From: Acinetobacter colistiniresistens
GTDB taxonomy: Bacteria > Pseudomonadota > Gammaproteobacteria > Pseudomonadales > Moraxellaceae
Assembly (NCBI RefSeq): GCF_000413935.1
Contig: NZ_KE340379.1
Location: forward strand, 326,158 to 390,157
Length of the DNA stretch: 64,000 bases
Reading direction: 5' to 3'
Shown: positions 35,436 to 44,712 of the stretch, in pieces
Position numbering within the stretch: position 1 is the stretch's first letter
How the letters are laid out: each line of letters begins with the position of its first letter
The notes under the pieces: generated by a model
Told to the model about the DNA's origin: nothing
Seen by the model: the letters and a program-made list of their open reading frames with translations, nothing else
Databases searched by the model: none
Translations under genes and position numbers: made by a program

Positions 35436-36962
35436 ATGACGCAACAAAACGCTCAATCGACTTCTGAACAAACACTTTCCGAAAACGATTTAATCGCACA
35501 GCGTCATGCCAAATTAAAGCAAATCCAAGAGACTGCAAAACAAACGGGTAAGAGCCCGTGGCCGAACACATTTAAGCGTGAACACTATACTGGCGATCTG
35601 CAAGAACAATTTAAAGATCAAGACAAAGCACAAATTGAAGGTGCTGAAAAAGTTTATGTCAAAGTTGCAGGCCGTGTGATGTTGAACCGTGGATCATTTA
35701 TTGTGATCCAAGACATGACAGGTCGTATCCAGCTTTATGTAGACCGTAAAGGTTTGCCAGCAGACATTTTAGAAACCATTAAAAGCTTGGACCTCGGCGA
35801 TATTATTGCTGCCGAAGGTTATATTGGACGTTCGGGTAAAGGTGACTTATATGTTCACCTTGAAGGTTTTGAATTATTAACCAAATCACTGCGTCCACTT
35901 CCAGACAAATTCCATGGTCTAACGGATACTGAAGCGAAATATCGTAAACGCTATCTAGATTTGATCGTCAACGAAGAGACACGTAAGACCTTTGAAATTC
36001 GTGCCAAAGTCGTTGCGGGTATTCGCGCCTTTTTGACCAATGAACGTTTCATGGAAGTTGAAACGCCGATGATGCATGTGATTCCGGGTGGCGCATCTGC
36101 AAAACCATTTGTAACGCATCACAATGCATTGGATATGGAGCTGTATTTACGTATTGCACCAGAGTTATATTTAAAGCGTCTGGTGGTCGGTGGTTTTGAA
36201 CGTGTATTTGAAATTAACCGTAACTTCCGTAACGAAGGGGTTTCAACACGTCATAACCCAGAATTCACCATGATCGAGTTCTATCAAGCGTATGCTGACT
36301 ATAAAGACTTGATGGTACTGACTGAAAACATGCTTGAAAAACTGGCAGTTGATATCTTGGGTTCTACTGATGTGCCTTATGGTGAAGAAGTCTATAGCTT
36401 CAAAGGCCCATTCAAGAAAATCTCAATGTTTGATGCGATTCTTGAGCATAATCCAACGTTTACACCTGAAAATGTCAATGATCGTGAGTTCTTGGCGAAG
36501 TTCACCCAAGATGTGTTGAAAGAAAAAGTAAAACCAGGATTTGGTTTAGGTAAGTTGCAAACCATCGTATTTGAAGAAACAGTAGAAACTCAATTACGTC
36601 AGCCGACATTCATTACGGAATATCCGGCAGAAACCTCACCGCTTGCACGTCGTAATGATGATAATCCACATATTACAGATCGTTTTGAATTCTTTATTGG
36701 CGGTCGTGAATTGGCAAATGGTTTCTCTGAGTTAAATGACCCGATTGATCAGGCCGAGCGTTTTCAGGCACAGGTTGCTGAAAAAGATGCAGGTGATGAT
36801 GAAGCTATGCATTACGATGCAGACTTTATTGAGGCGTTGGAATACGGTTTACCACCGACAGCAGGTCAGGGGATTGGGATTGACCGCTTAGTCATGTTAT
36901 TTGCGAATGCGCCAAGTATCCGTGATGTACTTTTATTCCCTCATATGCGCCGTAAAGATTAA
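35436..36962 (+). CDS. lysS: lysyl-tRNA synthetase, class II
   Basis: Charges tRNA-Lys. 508 residues (E. coli 505): N-terminal helix, OB-fold anticodon-binding domain at about 75-160 ([20 protein letters not shown]), then the class II core with motif 1 (FMEVETPMM), motif 2 ([22 protein letters not shown]) and motif 3 ([12 protein letters not shown]). ATG follows GAGGCAGAG. Monocistronic with its own terminator. Confidence 0.97.
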   Translation: MTQQNAQSTSEQTLSENDLIAQRHAKLKQIQETAKQTGKSPWPNTFKREHYTGDLQEQFKDQDKAQIEGAEKVYVKVAGRVMLNRGSFIVIQDMTGRIQLYVDRKGLPADILETIKSLDLGDIIAAEGYIGRSGKGDLYVHLEGFELLTKSLRPLPDKFHGLTDTEAKYRKRYLDLIVNEETRKTFEIRAKVVAGIRAFLTNERFMEVETPMMHVIPGGASAKPFVTHHNALDMELYLRIAPELYLKRLVVGGFERVFEINRNFRNEGVSTRHNPEFTMIEFYQAYADYKDLMVLTENMLEKLAVDILGSTDVPYGEEVYSFKGPFKKISMFDAILEHNPTFTPENVNDREFLAKFTQDVLKEKVKPGFGLGKLQTIVFEETVETQLRQPTFITEYPAETSPLARRNDDNPHITDRFEFFIGGRELANGFSELNDPIDQAERFQAQVAEKDAGDDEAMHYDADFIEALEYGLPPTAGQGIGIDRLVMLFANAPSIRDVLLFPHMRRKD

Positions 36963-36975
36963 TCTTTTTGCTTGT

Positions 36976-37007
36976 AAAAAGGCCACCGATTTAAGGTGGT
37001 CTTTTTA
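36976..37007 (+). terminator. intrinsic terminator of lysS
   Basis: AAAGGCCACC/GGTGGTCTTT (one G-U) with T-run. Confidence 0.85.
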
Positions 37008-37106
37008 TTTCAACGTTAAAAAATGTAATTGTTTCGTTTGATGATTGAAATGCGAGTGTAAAAAAACGATCATGTGCACATAAATAAATTTGAGAACAGT
37101 TCGGAC

Positions 37107-38564
37107 ATGCTGCTAAAAAAATCGCTTTATCTCGCATTATTTACGTCTTTTTCTGCGACTACTTTTGCACAGGGCCTCGTCTTAAATGATGCCAATTTAC
37201 GTACGGACCTAAACTGGCTGAATCAACAAGGGGTGATTCAAATCAGTACATCGACTTGGCCGTTAAGTGGCGATGAGGTTAAGCGTGCTTTATCCCAAGC
37301 AAAAGTCAGTAATAATGCACAGCAGAAAGTTGTCAATTCTGTCATGAGTGCGTTGCAAGCTGATAATGAAACAGTGAAAATTGGCTTACATGCAGGTACT
37401 GATCTCAAGCAAATTCCACAAACCTTTGGTGATAACCAGAAATCTCAATACCAAGCTGCTGTCGAGTTTAATGCGGGCGGTGAGAACTGGGATGCAAAGT
37501 TGCGGGTTAATGGTGAAAAAGACCCTTTGATTGATAATGGCCATGATGCGAATGTTGAAGGCTCATATATTGCGGGGAAACTTTGGAATCAATGGGTGAT
37601 TGCGGGTCAAATCCCAACGTATTGGGGGCCAGGGCATGACGGTAGTTTGATTCGTGGTGATGCAAGCCGCCCAGTCTATGGGGTGACGGTACAACGTGCA
37701 GTGCAAAATGCTTTTGAAACTAAGTGGCTTTCTTGGATTGGCCCTTGGCAATATCAAGCATTCGCAGGGCAGTTGGATGATTATAAAGCTGTGCCAAATA
37801 CCAAGCTGATAGGCTTGCGTTTTACCGCTCAACCATTGCCTTATCTTGAATTAGGCGCTTCCCGAGCAATTCAAATTGGTGGTAAAGGTCAACCAAATAG
37901 CTTTAAAGCATATTGGAATGCAATGATTGGTAATGACAATGGTTGTGATGATAGTACATGTGTTGGTGATAACAACGCTTCAAACCAAATTGCTGGTTTC
38001 GATGGACGTTTATTACTTCAACCTTTACTCAATGTGCCAGTAAGTTTATATACTCAATTTGTTGGTGAAGATGAGGCGGGTGGATTGCCGGCAAAATACC
38101 TCTATTTAGCAGGTGCTGACTTCTCATCGAGTTATAAAAATATGCCTTATCAGCTTTATGCTGAGTGGGCGGATACCCGAACTAATGGTGAGGTGAGAGG
38201 AATTTCTTATAGCCATCACCAATATACAGATGGTTACTATCAACATGGTTTCCCGTTAGGTCATTCGATTGGCGGTGATAGTCAAATGTATTCGTTGGGT
38301 GGTGATATTCGTTTTGATGTGATGAACCGTCTCAGTGCGCGTGCGCTTTATGCAAAGGTCAATCAATCAAGTTTGGCAATTAATGCCGAATTTCCAAAAG
38401 AAGATACAGTGAAGGGTGTGGATTTAACCTGGACACACTATATCAAACCAACACTTCCATTAAAAATTAATGGTTGGGTGAGTGACTCTGATTTAAATGG
38501 TCGTGATGGTGGTGTTTCAGTTGGCGTTGAAATTCCATTGGAAACTAAGATGTTCCGTTTCTAA
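37107..38564 (+). CDS. Wzi-like capsule assembly outer-membrane protein
   Basis: 485 residues from ATG 37107 (in-frame GTG at 37074 possible). Signal peptide MLLKKSLYLALFTSFSATTFAQ. The mature part has the Wzi/CapA layout: an N-terminal helical segment (NDANLRTDLNWLNQQGVIQIS), then a beta-barrel with repeated aromatic strands, WNQWVIAGQIPTYWGPG and ending in the strand VEIPLETKMFRF with terminal Phe, typical of outer-membrane barrels. Wzi anchors capsule to the cell surface. No capsule locus adjoins it. Confidence 0.82.
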   Translation: MLLKKSLYLALFTSFSATTFAQGLVLNDANLRTDLNWLNQQGVIQISTSTWPLSGDEVKRALSQAKVSNNAQQKVVNSVMSALQADNETVKIGLHAGTDLKQIPQTFGDNQKSQYQAAVEFNAGGENWDAKLRVNGEKDPLIDNGHDANVEGSYIAGKLWNQWVIAGQIPTYWGPGHDGSLIRGDASRPVYGVTVQRAVQNAFETKWLSWIGPWQYQAFAGQLDDYKAVPNTKLIGLRFTAQPLPYLELGASRAIQIGGKGQPNSFKAYWNAMIGNDNGCDDSTCVGDNNASNQIAGFDGRLLLQPLLNVPVSLYTQFVGEDEAGGLPAKYLYLAGADFSSSYKNMPYQLYAEWADTRTNGEVRGISYSHHQYTDGYYQHGFPLGHSIGGDSQMYSLGGDIRFDVMNRLSARALYAKVNQSSLAINAEFPKEDTVKGVDLTWTHYIKPTLPLKINGWVSDSDLNGRDGGVSVGVEIPLETKMFRF

Positions 38565-38583
38565 CCGATATTAATCGATCAAT

Positions 38584-38612
38584 GAGAAGTCCGTTAAGGG
38601 CTTCTTTTTTTT
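38584..38612 (+). terminator. intrinsic terminator
   Basis: AGAAGTCC-GTTA-GGGCTTCT type stem with a G-U pair, followed by eight T. Confidence 0.75.
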
Positions 38613-38798
38613 AATTAATTCACGTGAAATTGGGCCTATTGTTATTCTCAAATCTTATTTTCATATCATAATTTTGCATATTGATATGAAAAAACAAGCT
38701 AAAGAACTGAATCTAAATTATTATAATGAATAACCTTTACTCAGTAGTAGATTCTACTACAAGTAAGAATATCGATATCATGAAAAATTGGAGTTGTT

Positions 38799-38897
38799 AT
38801 GGCACTCGTTCCTCCACACAGTCTTCAAAGTGGTGGTGTAATTCCACTTATAGATTTTATGGATAGCATGGATAAGGAGGAAATTGTACATGACTGA
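38799..38897 (+). CDS. 32-aa leader reading frame overlapping cysD
   Basis: ATG with GGAG five bases upstream, 32 codons, stop at 38895-38897. The peptide begins [20 protein letters not shown] and ends DKEEIVHD. It overlaps the cysD start by eight bases, and the cysD ribosome binding site (AAGGAGG) lies inside it, so cysD translation would be coupled to it. It has few Cys/Met codons suited to classical attenuation. Whether the peptide has a function or only gates translation is unknown. Confidence 0.6.
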   Translation: MALVPPHSLQSGGVIPLIDFMDSMDKEEIVHD

Positions 38898-39798
38898 AAA
38901 TAGATTAACGCACCTCAAACAACTTGAGGCAGAAAGTATTCATATTATTCGCGAAGTAGCAGCTGAATTTGAAAACCCTGTGATGCTTTACTCGATTGGT
39001 AAAGATTCAGCGGTGATGTTGCACCTCGCATTGAAAGCGTTCTATCCAGCGAAACTTCCATTTCCACTACTACATGTAGATACCGGTTGGAAGTTTAAAG
39101 ACATGATCGCTTTCCGTGACAATATGGCGAAAACGCATGGTTTTGATTTGATCGTGCATCAAAATGTCGAAGGTCGTGAGGCTGGGATTAACCCGTTCGA
39201 TCACGGCAGTTCAAAATATACTGACATCATGAAAACGCAAGGTTTAAAACAAGCCTTGGATAAGTATCAGTTTGATGCTGCGTTTGGTGGCGCACGCCGT
39301 GATGAAGAAAAATCACGTGCCAAAGAACGTGTTTATTCATTCCGTGATAATAAACATCGTTGGGATCCTAAAAACCAACGTCCAGAACTTTGGAATCTGT
39401 ATAACGGTAAAGTGAACAAAGGCGAAAGTATTCGTGTCTTCCCATTGTCGAACTGGACTGAATTAGACATTTGGCAGTATATCTATCTGGAAAATATTCA
39501 AATCGTTCCTCTTTATTTCTCTGCGGTTCGTCCAGTGGTCGAGCGTAGCGGTACGTTGATCATGGTGGATGATGAGCGTATGCGTTTAAAAGAGGGAGAA
39601 GTTCCACAAATGAAATCGGTACGTTTCCGTACGCTTGGCTGTTATCCACTCACGGGTGCAGTTGAGTCTGAAGCAGATACCTTGCCTGAAATTATCCAAG
39701 AAATGCTTTTAGCGACCAGCTCAGAGCGTCAGGGTCGTATGATTGACCATGATGAGGCGGGCTCAATGGAAAAGAAAAAGCAAGAAGGTTATTTCTAA
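38890..39798 (+). CDS. cysD: sulfate adenylyltransferase subunit 2
   Basis: ATP-sulfurylase catalytic subunit that makes adenosine 5'-phosphosulfate from ATP and sulfate with the GTPase CysN. 302 residues from the ATG at 38890, the same as E. coli; start has AAGGAGG nine bases upstream. Features: [21 protein letters not shown]-loop [29 protein letters not shown], and C-terminal [12 protein letters not shown]. It is 83 bases before cysN. The 234-bp region upstream of the leader frame has no terminator and probably carries the CysB-dependent promoter. Confidence 0.97.
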   Translation: MTENRLTHLKQLEAESIHIIREVAAEFENPVMLYSIGKDSAVMLHLALKAFYPAKLPFPLLHVDTGWKFKDMIAFRDNMAKTHGFDLIVHQNVEGREAGINPFDHGSSKYTDIMKTQGLKQALDKYQFDAAFGGARRDEEKSRAKERVYSFRDNKHRWDPKNQRPELWNLYNGKVNKGESIRVFPLSNWTELDIWQYIYLENIQIVPLYFSAVRPVVERSGTLIMVDDERMRLKEGEVPQMKSVRFRTLGCYPLTGAVESEADTLPEIIQEMLLATSSERQGRMIDHDEAGSMEKKKQEGYF

Positions 39799-39881
39799 TT
39801 TCCTTAAGCAAGCCCCTCTTTTTAAAGAGGGATTTAGGGAGATTAAAAGCGATTTCTAAAGAATATGTGGAGTTTTGAGCA

Positions 39882-41495
39882 ATGTCTCATCAATCAGATC
39901 TTATTAGCCAAGACATCTTGGGATATTTAAAACAGCATGAACAAAAAGATTTACTACGCTTTTTGACGTGCGGTAACGTCGATGATGGTAAAAGTACCTT
40001 AATCGGTCGTTTACTTTACGATTCAAAATTGATTTATGAAGATCAATTACAAGCGGTGACCCGTGACAGTAAGAAAGTGGGTACCACAGGTGATGCGCCT
40101 GACCTTGCCTTATTGGTTGATGGTTTACAGGCTGAGCGTGAGCAGGGCATTACCATTGATGTCGCTTATCGTTATTTCTCTACAGAAAAGCGTAAGTTCA
40201 TCATTGCAGATACACCAGGACATGAACAATACACACGTAACATGGCAACCGGTGCATCAACAGCTGATCTTGCGATTATCTTGATTGATGCGCGTTATGG
40301 GGTGCAAACTCAAACCCGTCGTCACTCATTTATCGCAAGCTTGCTCGGTATTAAAAATATCGTGGTTGCGATTAACAAAATGGACTTGGTGGAATTCTCA
40401 GAAGCACGTTTCAATGAAATTCAAGTTGAATATGATGCTTTCGTCAGTCAACTTGGTGATCGTCGTCCTGAAAATATTGTGTTCGTACCGATTTCGGCAC
40501 TGAATGGCGATAACGTGGTGAATCCATCAGCAAGTACGCCGTGGTACAAGGGTCAAACCTTGATGAGCATTCTTGAATCAGTGGAAATTAAACGCGAATC
40601 AAATAAACATGAATTCCGTTTCCCGGTTCAATATGTGAATCGTCCAAACCTCGATTTCCGCGGTTTCGCGGGGACCATTGCCTTGGGCGAAATCAACGTT
40701 GGTGACGAAATTGTTGCTTTGCCATCTGGCAAAAAATCAACGGTGAAAGAAATCGTCACCTTTGATGGTAACCTTGAACAAGCTGTTGCTGGTCAAGCCG
40801 TGACGTTAACTTTAAACGATGAAATTGATATTTCTCGTGGTAACGTTTTGGTCCGTGCAGGCGAACAACCTTTGATTTCACGTAGTGTACGTGCTTCAGT
40901 GGTGTGGATGAATGAACATCCATTGGTGAAAGGCAAGCTATACAACGTCAAAATTGGCACACAAACTGTTCCAGCGAAAGTCACTGCAATTAACTTCCGT
41001 GTTAATGTGAATACGTTGGAACATACGCAAGTTGAAGAACTTGAGTTGAATGCAATTGCGGATGTAGTGGTTGAGTTTGATGCACCAGTCGTGTTTGACC
41101 AATACCAAGACAGTCGTTACACCGGTTCATTTATCTTTATTGACCGTCTCAGCAACGTGACTGTTGGTGCAGGTATGGTTGAAGCTGCAGTTGAATGGAC
41201 GGCGCATAGCAATCCTGTGACTGCAGAAGATCGTGCGGCACGTTTAGGTCAAAAACCTGCGGTAATTGGTGTGTCTGCATCGTTGATCGAGAAAGCTCAA
41301 GCATTAGAAAGCTTATTGATTCAACAAGGTGTAGTTGCGATTGCAAAAGCAAATTTAACGGTTGAGCAGATTGCCTTGTTACGTGAAACTGGTGTTGTCA
41401 TTATCACAACGACCGTTGAAGGTGCTGATACCGAGATTGCTGCTGAAACAGTTGAAGAGGCCGCTGAAAAAGTGGTGGAATTGGTTCGTCTTTAA
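39882..41495 (+). CDS. cysN: sulfate adenylyltransferase subunit 1 with degenerate C-terminal APS-kinase-like tail
   Basis: GTPase that drives sulfate activation with CysD. P-loop [21 protein letters not shown] and NKMD are intact; domains II and III follow to about residue 437. At 537 residues it is about 60 longer than E. coli CysN. The extra C-terminal 96 residues begin HSNPVT, like the N-terminus of CysC, then [20 protein letters not shown] where CysC has its FTGLSGSGKST loop. The Gly-Lys-Ser/Thr of the loop is missing, and later [16 protein letters not shown] echoes a CysC core segment. It therefore looks like a fused, inactivated APS kinase. Terminator follows. Confidence 0.93.
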   Translation: MSHQSDLISQDILGYLKQHEQKDLLRFLTCGNVDDGKSTLIGRLLYDSKLIYEDQLQAVTRDSKKVGTTGDAPDLALLVDGLQAEREQGITIDVAYRYFSTEKRKFIIADTPGHEQYTRNMATGASTADLAIILIDARYGVQTQTRRHSFIASLLGIKNIVVAINKMDLVEFSEARFNEIQVEYDAFVSQLGDRRPENIVFVPISALNGDNVVNPSASTPWYKGQTLMSILESVEIKRESNKHEFRFPVQYVNRPNLDFRGFAGTIALGEINVGDEIVALPSGKKSTVKEIVTFDGNLEQAVAGQAVTLTLNDEIDISRGNVLVRAGEQPLISRSVRASVVWMNEHPLVKGKLYNVKIGTQTVPAKVTAINFRVNVNTLEHTQVEELELNAIADVVVEFDAPVVFDQYQDSRYTGSFIFIDRLSNVTVGAGMVEAAVEWTAHSNPVTAEDRAARLGQKPAVIGVSASLIEKAQALESLLIQQGVVAIAKANLTVEQIALLRETGVVIITTTVEGADTEIAAETVEEAAEKVVELVRL

Positions 41496-41512
41496 TCGAC
41501 TGAATTGATTTT

Positions 41513-41540
41513 GAAAAACCCGCGTAAGCGGGTTTTTTGT
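41513..41540 (+). terminator. intrinsic terminator of cysDN
   Basis: AAACCCGC-GTAA-GCGGGTTT stem with T-run. Confidence 0.9.
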
Positions 41541-41586
41541 TGTATCGTGTATACTCAATATTTTTATATAACTACATTTCTAATAA

Positions 41587-41934
41587 ATGAAACTTGAAAC
41601 CCTTAATAAAAATGCTGAATTCTATATCGCTTCACTAGCTCTGGGAGTTTTAGAGGGAATGCAGCAGGGTGTTATTTCTCCTGAAGCTGGAATATGGTCT
41701 TTAGCAAGGCCGAGCTTTTCTAATGAAGTCTTAAAATCCACCATAATTTCTGACGATCTGAAATACGTAATAGCATGTTTTGATGAGATTGATGCTTTAT
41801 CTAGCTTTGATGGTGGAGAGGTAAGGCAACAGCAAATGATTAATGAATTGAAAGAGAAATGTCTAAGATGTTTGAAGGTCATTGATTATAAAAATATTGA
41901 TATGAAGATGACATCTTCAATAAATGATGAATAG
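41587..41934 (+). CDS. unrecognised protein (115 aa), possibly DUF3969-like
   Basis: A small soluble, mainly helical protein (LNKNAEFYIASLALGVLEGMQQGVI, then ELKEKCLRCLKVIDYK) without membrane span or catalytic motif. The pattern LGVLEGMQQGVISPEAG vaguely recalls DUF3969 proteins, a weak impression only. The ribosome binding site is poor and codon use is AT-rich, so it may be an accessory gene. It stands alone between the cysN terminator and a convergent transporter gene. Confidence 0.5.
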   Translation: MKLETLNKNAEFYIASLALGVLEGMQQGVISPEAGIWSLARPSFSNEVLKSTIISDDLKYVIACFDEIDALSSFDGGEVRQQQMINELKEKCLRCLKVIDYKNIDMKMTSSINDE

Positions 41935-42005
41935 AATTTTGTAGATCATGCTTTATTGTTTTTCATTTTAGTAAAAGGTAAGAAATGATTTCTTCTCGAT
42001 CAGCT

Positions 42006-42905
42006 CTATAAGCTATCTTTCGTATGGTCCAAGGTCTGAGAGCGATTTATTTTTGTGGCTTTTCTATACACTAAATAAACCCCACTCAAGATCGCTGTAA
42101 TTCCAATGTAGTCAAACCTAGAGAGTTGAGTGCTAAAAATAATAAAGTCGAGTACTAAGGTCACAAGCGGTACAAGATAGAATAAGCTGGTTGTATTCAC
42201 CAGATTGCCTGATTGTAATAATTTATAAAAAATGAGTTGAGCAATAACAGAAACAATGATGCCTTGATATAAAACAGGAATCCAAAAGCCCCAATTCATC
42301 TCAAAATTAAATGATTGAAAAGGAATGATAAAAATAATGAAAATCAAAGAAATGGCATATTGTAGTGGTAAAACATGCCATGGTTTTTCAGAAATTTTTC
42401 TTTGTAGAATCACACCTGTCGTAATACATGCCAGGCACATAATTGAAGCAAGCGTTGCCCATAAAGATAATTTATTGATAAACATATTGTTATAAACTAA
42501 ACAAATGATTCCAAAAAAACTAAGCAGTAGCCCTGTAAGCTTAACTTTGGAAAAACTTTTCTCAGTTATAAAAAAGGTCAAAATAGGCTGTAATGCAAGG
42601 ATGGTTGAAAGGAGGCCTGGGGAAATTCCAAATTCAAGCGATAAAAAATAAAACAGGGTATAACCTGTAATTAAAAAGCAACCGGTAAGGATGACATATT
42701 TAAAAGAGGTATTTTGTGGATAAAAAGGCTGTTTTGAAATTGCACAAAAGAATAAAATTAACGCTGTAGCAATTAAAAAGCGGAAAAACAGGAAGGGGAT
42801 TGCTGCACCATGATGAAGTCCCCATTTAGTAAAAATAGCAGCACTTCCCCAGAGCAAAACAAATAGACCAATATAAAGGAAATTTTCATTCTTAAGTTTG
42901 GCCAT
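42006..42905 (-). CDS. EamA-family DMT exporter
   Basis: 299 residues with ten predicted spans in two EamA repeats. It begins FLYIGLFVLLWGSAAIFTKWG, the usual EamA opening with W-G-S near the start, and the second repeat has the matching ALQPILTFFITEKSF. Transporters of this kind export amino acids or other metabolites, and no substrate can be named. Start ATG 42905 has AGGAC upstream. It is unrelated in sequence style to the RarD-like protein at 19.8 kb. Confidence 0.82.
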   Translation of the reverse strand: MAKLKNENFLYIGLFVLLWGSAAIFTKWGLHHGAAIPFLFFRFLIATALILFFCAISKQPFYPQNTSFKYVILTGCFLITGYTLFYFLSLEFGISPGLLSTILALQPILTFFITEKSFSKVKLTGLLLSFFGIICLVYNNMFINKLSLWATLASIMCLACITTGVILQRKISEKPWHVLPLQYAISLIFIIFIIPFQSFNFEMNWGFWIPVLYQGIIVSVIAQLIFYKLLQSGNLVNTTSLFYLVPLVTLVLDFIIFSTQLSRFDYIGITAILSGVYLVYRKATKINRSQTLDHTKDSL

Positions 42906-43058
42906 TGAACTTGTCCTTTTTATATCTCTATTTTTAGATCTTTGAATAGCATTTTTATATGATGACTAAATGATGATTGTCATTAAATGGTTGTAAAATG
43001 CTCTACCATTTGAAATGAGTAGAGCAAGTTATTTTAACAGATGATAAAAAGAATGCAT

Positions 43059-43607
43059 TTAGAAAATATGACGTGTTTTGAAAACTAAATATTCTTTTAT
43101 ATCTTTAGGATAATCTTGAATCATCTTTAAAAAGACTTCTCGATCACCTTGATATAAAGCACGGGTTGCTTCTTCATAATTTGGCATATTGCCTAACATC
43201 GCAGACATGAAACGATCAGTCGCTTGTTTGGCAAGCATGATATTGCTTTCAGAATTAGGATCATTCAGCTCTTTATCAATCAACTTGCGGATCACTGCTG
43301 ATGCGCTTGCACTTTGTTGATCTAACCAATCCCAATGTTTTTTCTGTAAAGTGATCTCACGAGAGATAACCCCGAGCTTAGGTCGTCCAACTTTTTTAAT
43401 TTCCTCTGGTTCGGCATAGCGTTGTTGAAGCTCTTGTTCAGAACCGGAAAGATCGAGATCAATTTGTTGCCCTGTTTGATCATTAAAAATCAAAATGCTT
43501 TCGGTTGTTTCAGGAATAAGCTTAATCTTCAACACGAGATCAGTCGGCTGGCCGCTTGCAATCAGTGTACTGCCTGAGAATGCAGTGTAGGTGGTTTGAA
43601 TATTCAT
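43059..43607 (-). CDS. DUF2239-type protein
   Basis: 182 residues from the ATG at 43607 (an in-frame GTG lies nine bases upstream). N-terminal segment TTYTAFSGSTLIASGQPTDLVLKIK and ESILIFNDQTGQQIDLDL form a beta-rich domain; GRPKLGVISREITLQKKHWDWL starts a basic helical part, then QQSASASAVIRKLIDKEL. That last part resembles a ribbon-helix-helix-type regulator segment. This order fits the uncharacterised DUF2239 family. DNA binding is possible, not shown. Confidence 0.75.
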   Translation of the reverse strand: MNIQTTYTAFSGSTLIASGQPTDLVLKIKLIPETTESILIFNDQTGQQIDLDLSGSEQELQQRYAEPEEIKKVGRPKLGVISREITLQKKHWDWLDQQSASASAVIRKLIDKELNDPNSESNIMLAKQATDRFMSAMLGNMPNYEEATRALYQGDREVFLKMIQDYPKDIKEYLVFKTRHIF

Positions 43608-43829
43608 TTTAATCACATATTTTTATCTGGGTAAAATAATATTATCAGGGTAAAATTAATTTGGCAAATAAATAATCAAAAAATCGAAAAAGATCTGATT
43701 TTACAAACGGGACCTTTAGAGTACGCATTACAACAATAGCAAAGATGGCTAACCATTTTAAATTTTTATTCTGCTTTAATATTGCTTTTATGAGACAATG
43801 CTTTTTTATTTTTGTGTATTAGGACTCCC

Positions 43830-44345
43830 ATGATTGAGCAATCTCCTGAATCTTTAAGCGATATCGAAATTTTAGACATTTTACAGTCTATGAAAAAAGA
43901 TAAGCTGGATACGGAAGCAAACGAGATGATTCGTAATGGGGGGAAAGCTGGGCGTCAAGAAGCACATAAACAGGCTCTAGTTGCACTGAGTACAAGCTTT
44001 GAAGAAAAGTTTGTCGAAGCAGTGACACTGGCATTGGGTTTGAATGCAGGTCAGGCGAAAAAGATCCGTTATAAAAAAGACCGTATTCGTATTTTAAAAG
44101 TGCGTGGTATTGACTATCTGGCAATTGATGGTGCGGAAACAGCTCAAGTGTTGGCGCAGGTTGCACAAGCTATTGGTCGTGAAGATGCGACAGTCACACA
44201 CGATTTGCATAATATTTTCCCATTCTGGAAAGAAGGTTGGCCGATGGTTCAGTTTGACAATGCTTATAAAATCCTAGCAGAAGATATCAGCATTCATTAT
44301 CAAGCCGTACTTGATGAGCTCATTTCATTATATGGTGGAAACTAA
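43830..44345 (+). CDS. unrecognised soluble protein (171 aa)
   Basis: ATG at 43830 has AGGA five bases upstream and is preferred over 43812. The protein is helical, with a Lys/Arg-rich patch (AGQAKKIRYKKDRIRILKVRG) near the middle, then VTHDLHNIFPFWKEGWP and a C-terminal helix LAEDISIHYQAVLDELISLYG. No named domain recognised. Together with the next gene, 63 bases downstream, it may form an operon ended by the terminator at 44672. Confidence 0.6.
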   Translation: MIEQSPESLSDIEILDILQSMKKDKLDTEANEMIRNGGKAGRQEAHKQALVALSTSFEEKFVEAVTLALGLNAGQAKKIRYKKDRIRILKVRGIDYLAIDGAETAQVLAQVAQAIGREDATVTHDLHNIFPFWKEGWPMVQFDNAYKILAEDISIHYQAVLDELISLYGGN

Positions 44346-44408
44346 GGGATTCTAAACATCCTGCTCTGATGCGGTTTCCAATAGAAAATAACAAGGATTG
44401 TTAATTTT

Positions 44409-44672
44409 ATGACCTTAGCACCGAAGATTCCGCCAGAAGCGCTTAATGTGCTCAGGGCAGGGCAATTGATTGATGCCATTAAGATCACACGGGAAAAAAC
44501 AGGTTTAGGTCTCAAGGAATCTAAAGACTTAATTGATCAGTATCTGCAAGATCATCCACAAGAACAGGCACAGATCCAAGAGCAATTGGTACAGCGTAGT
44601 CGTGGTGGAATGAAAGTCTTGATTTTGATCTTCTTGATTTTGGCTGCCGTAGTCTGGTTTGTCCTGAAATAA
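44409..44672 (+). CDS. membrane-anchored L7/L12 C-terminal-domain-like protein (87 aa)
   Basis: Residues 8-48 (NVLRAGQLIDAIKITREKTGLGLKESKDLIDQYL) match the shape of the ribosomal L7/L12 C-terminal domain, with the key KITREKTGLGLKESKDLI block that in L12 contacts translation factors. It is followed by a polar linker and a single C-terminal span (VLILIFLILAAVVWFVL). So it is an L12-like head tethered to the membrane, not a ribosomal protein. AAGGA upstream of the ATG. A terminator overlaps the stop. Confidence 0.75.
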   Translation: MTLAPKIPPEALNVLRAGQLIDAIKITREKTGLGLKESKDLIDQYLQDHPQEQAQIQEQLVQRSRGGMKVLILIFLILAAVVWFVLK

Positions 44673-44699
44673 AAAAAGCCCCGTATAGGGGCTTTTTTA
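44672..44699. terminator. bidirectional terminator
   Basis: AAAGCCCC-GTAT-AGGGGCTTT stem with A-run and T-run, between convergent genes. Confidence 0.9.
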
Positions 44700-44712
44700 T
44701 GGATGGCTCGGC

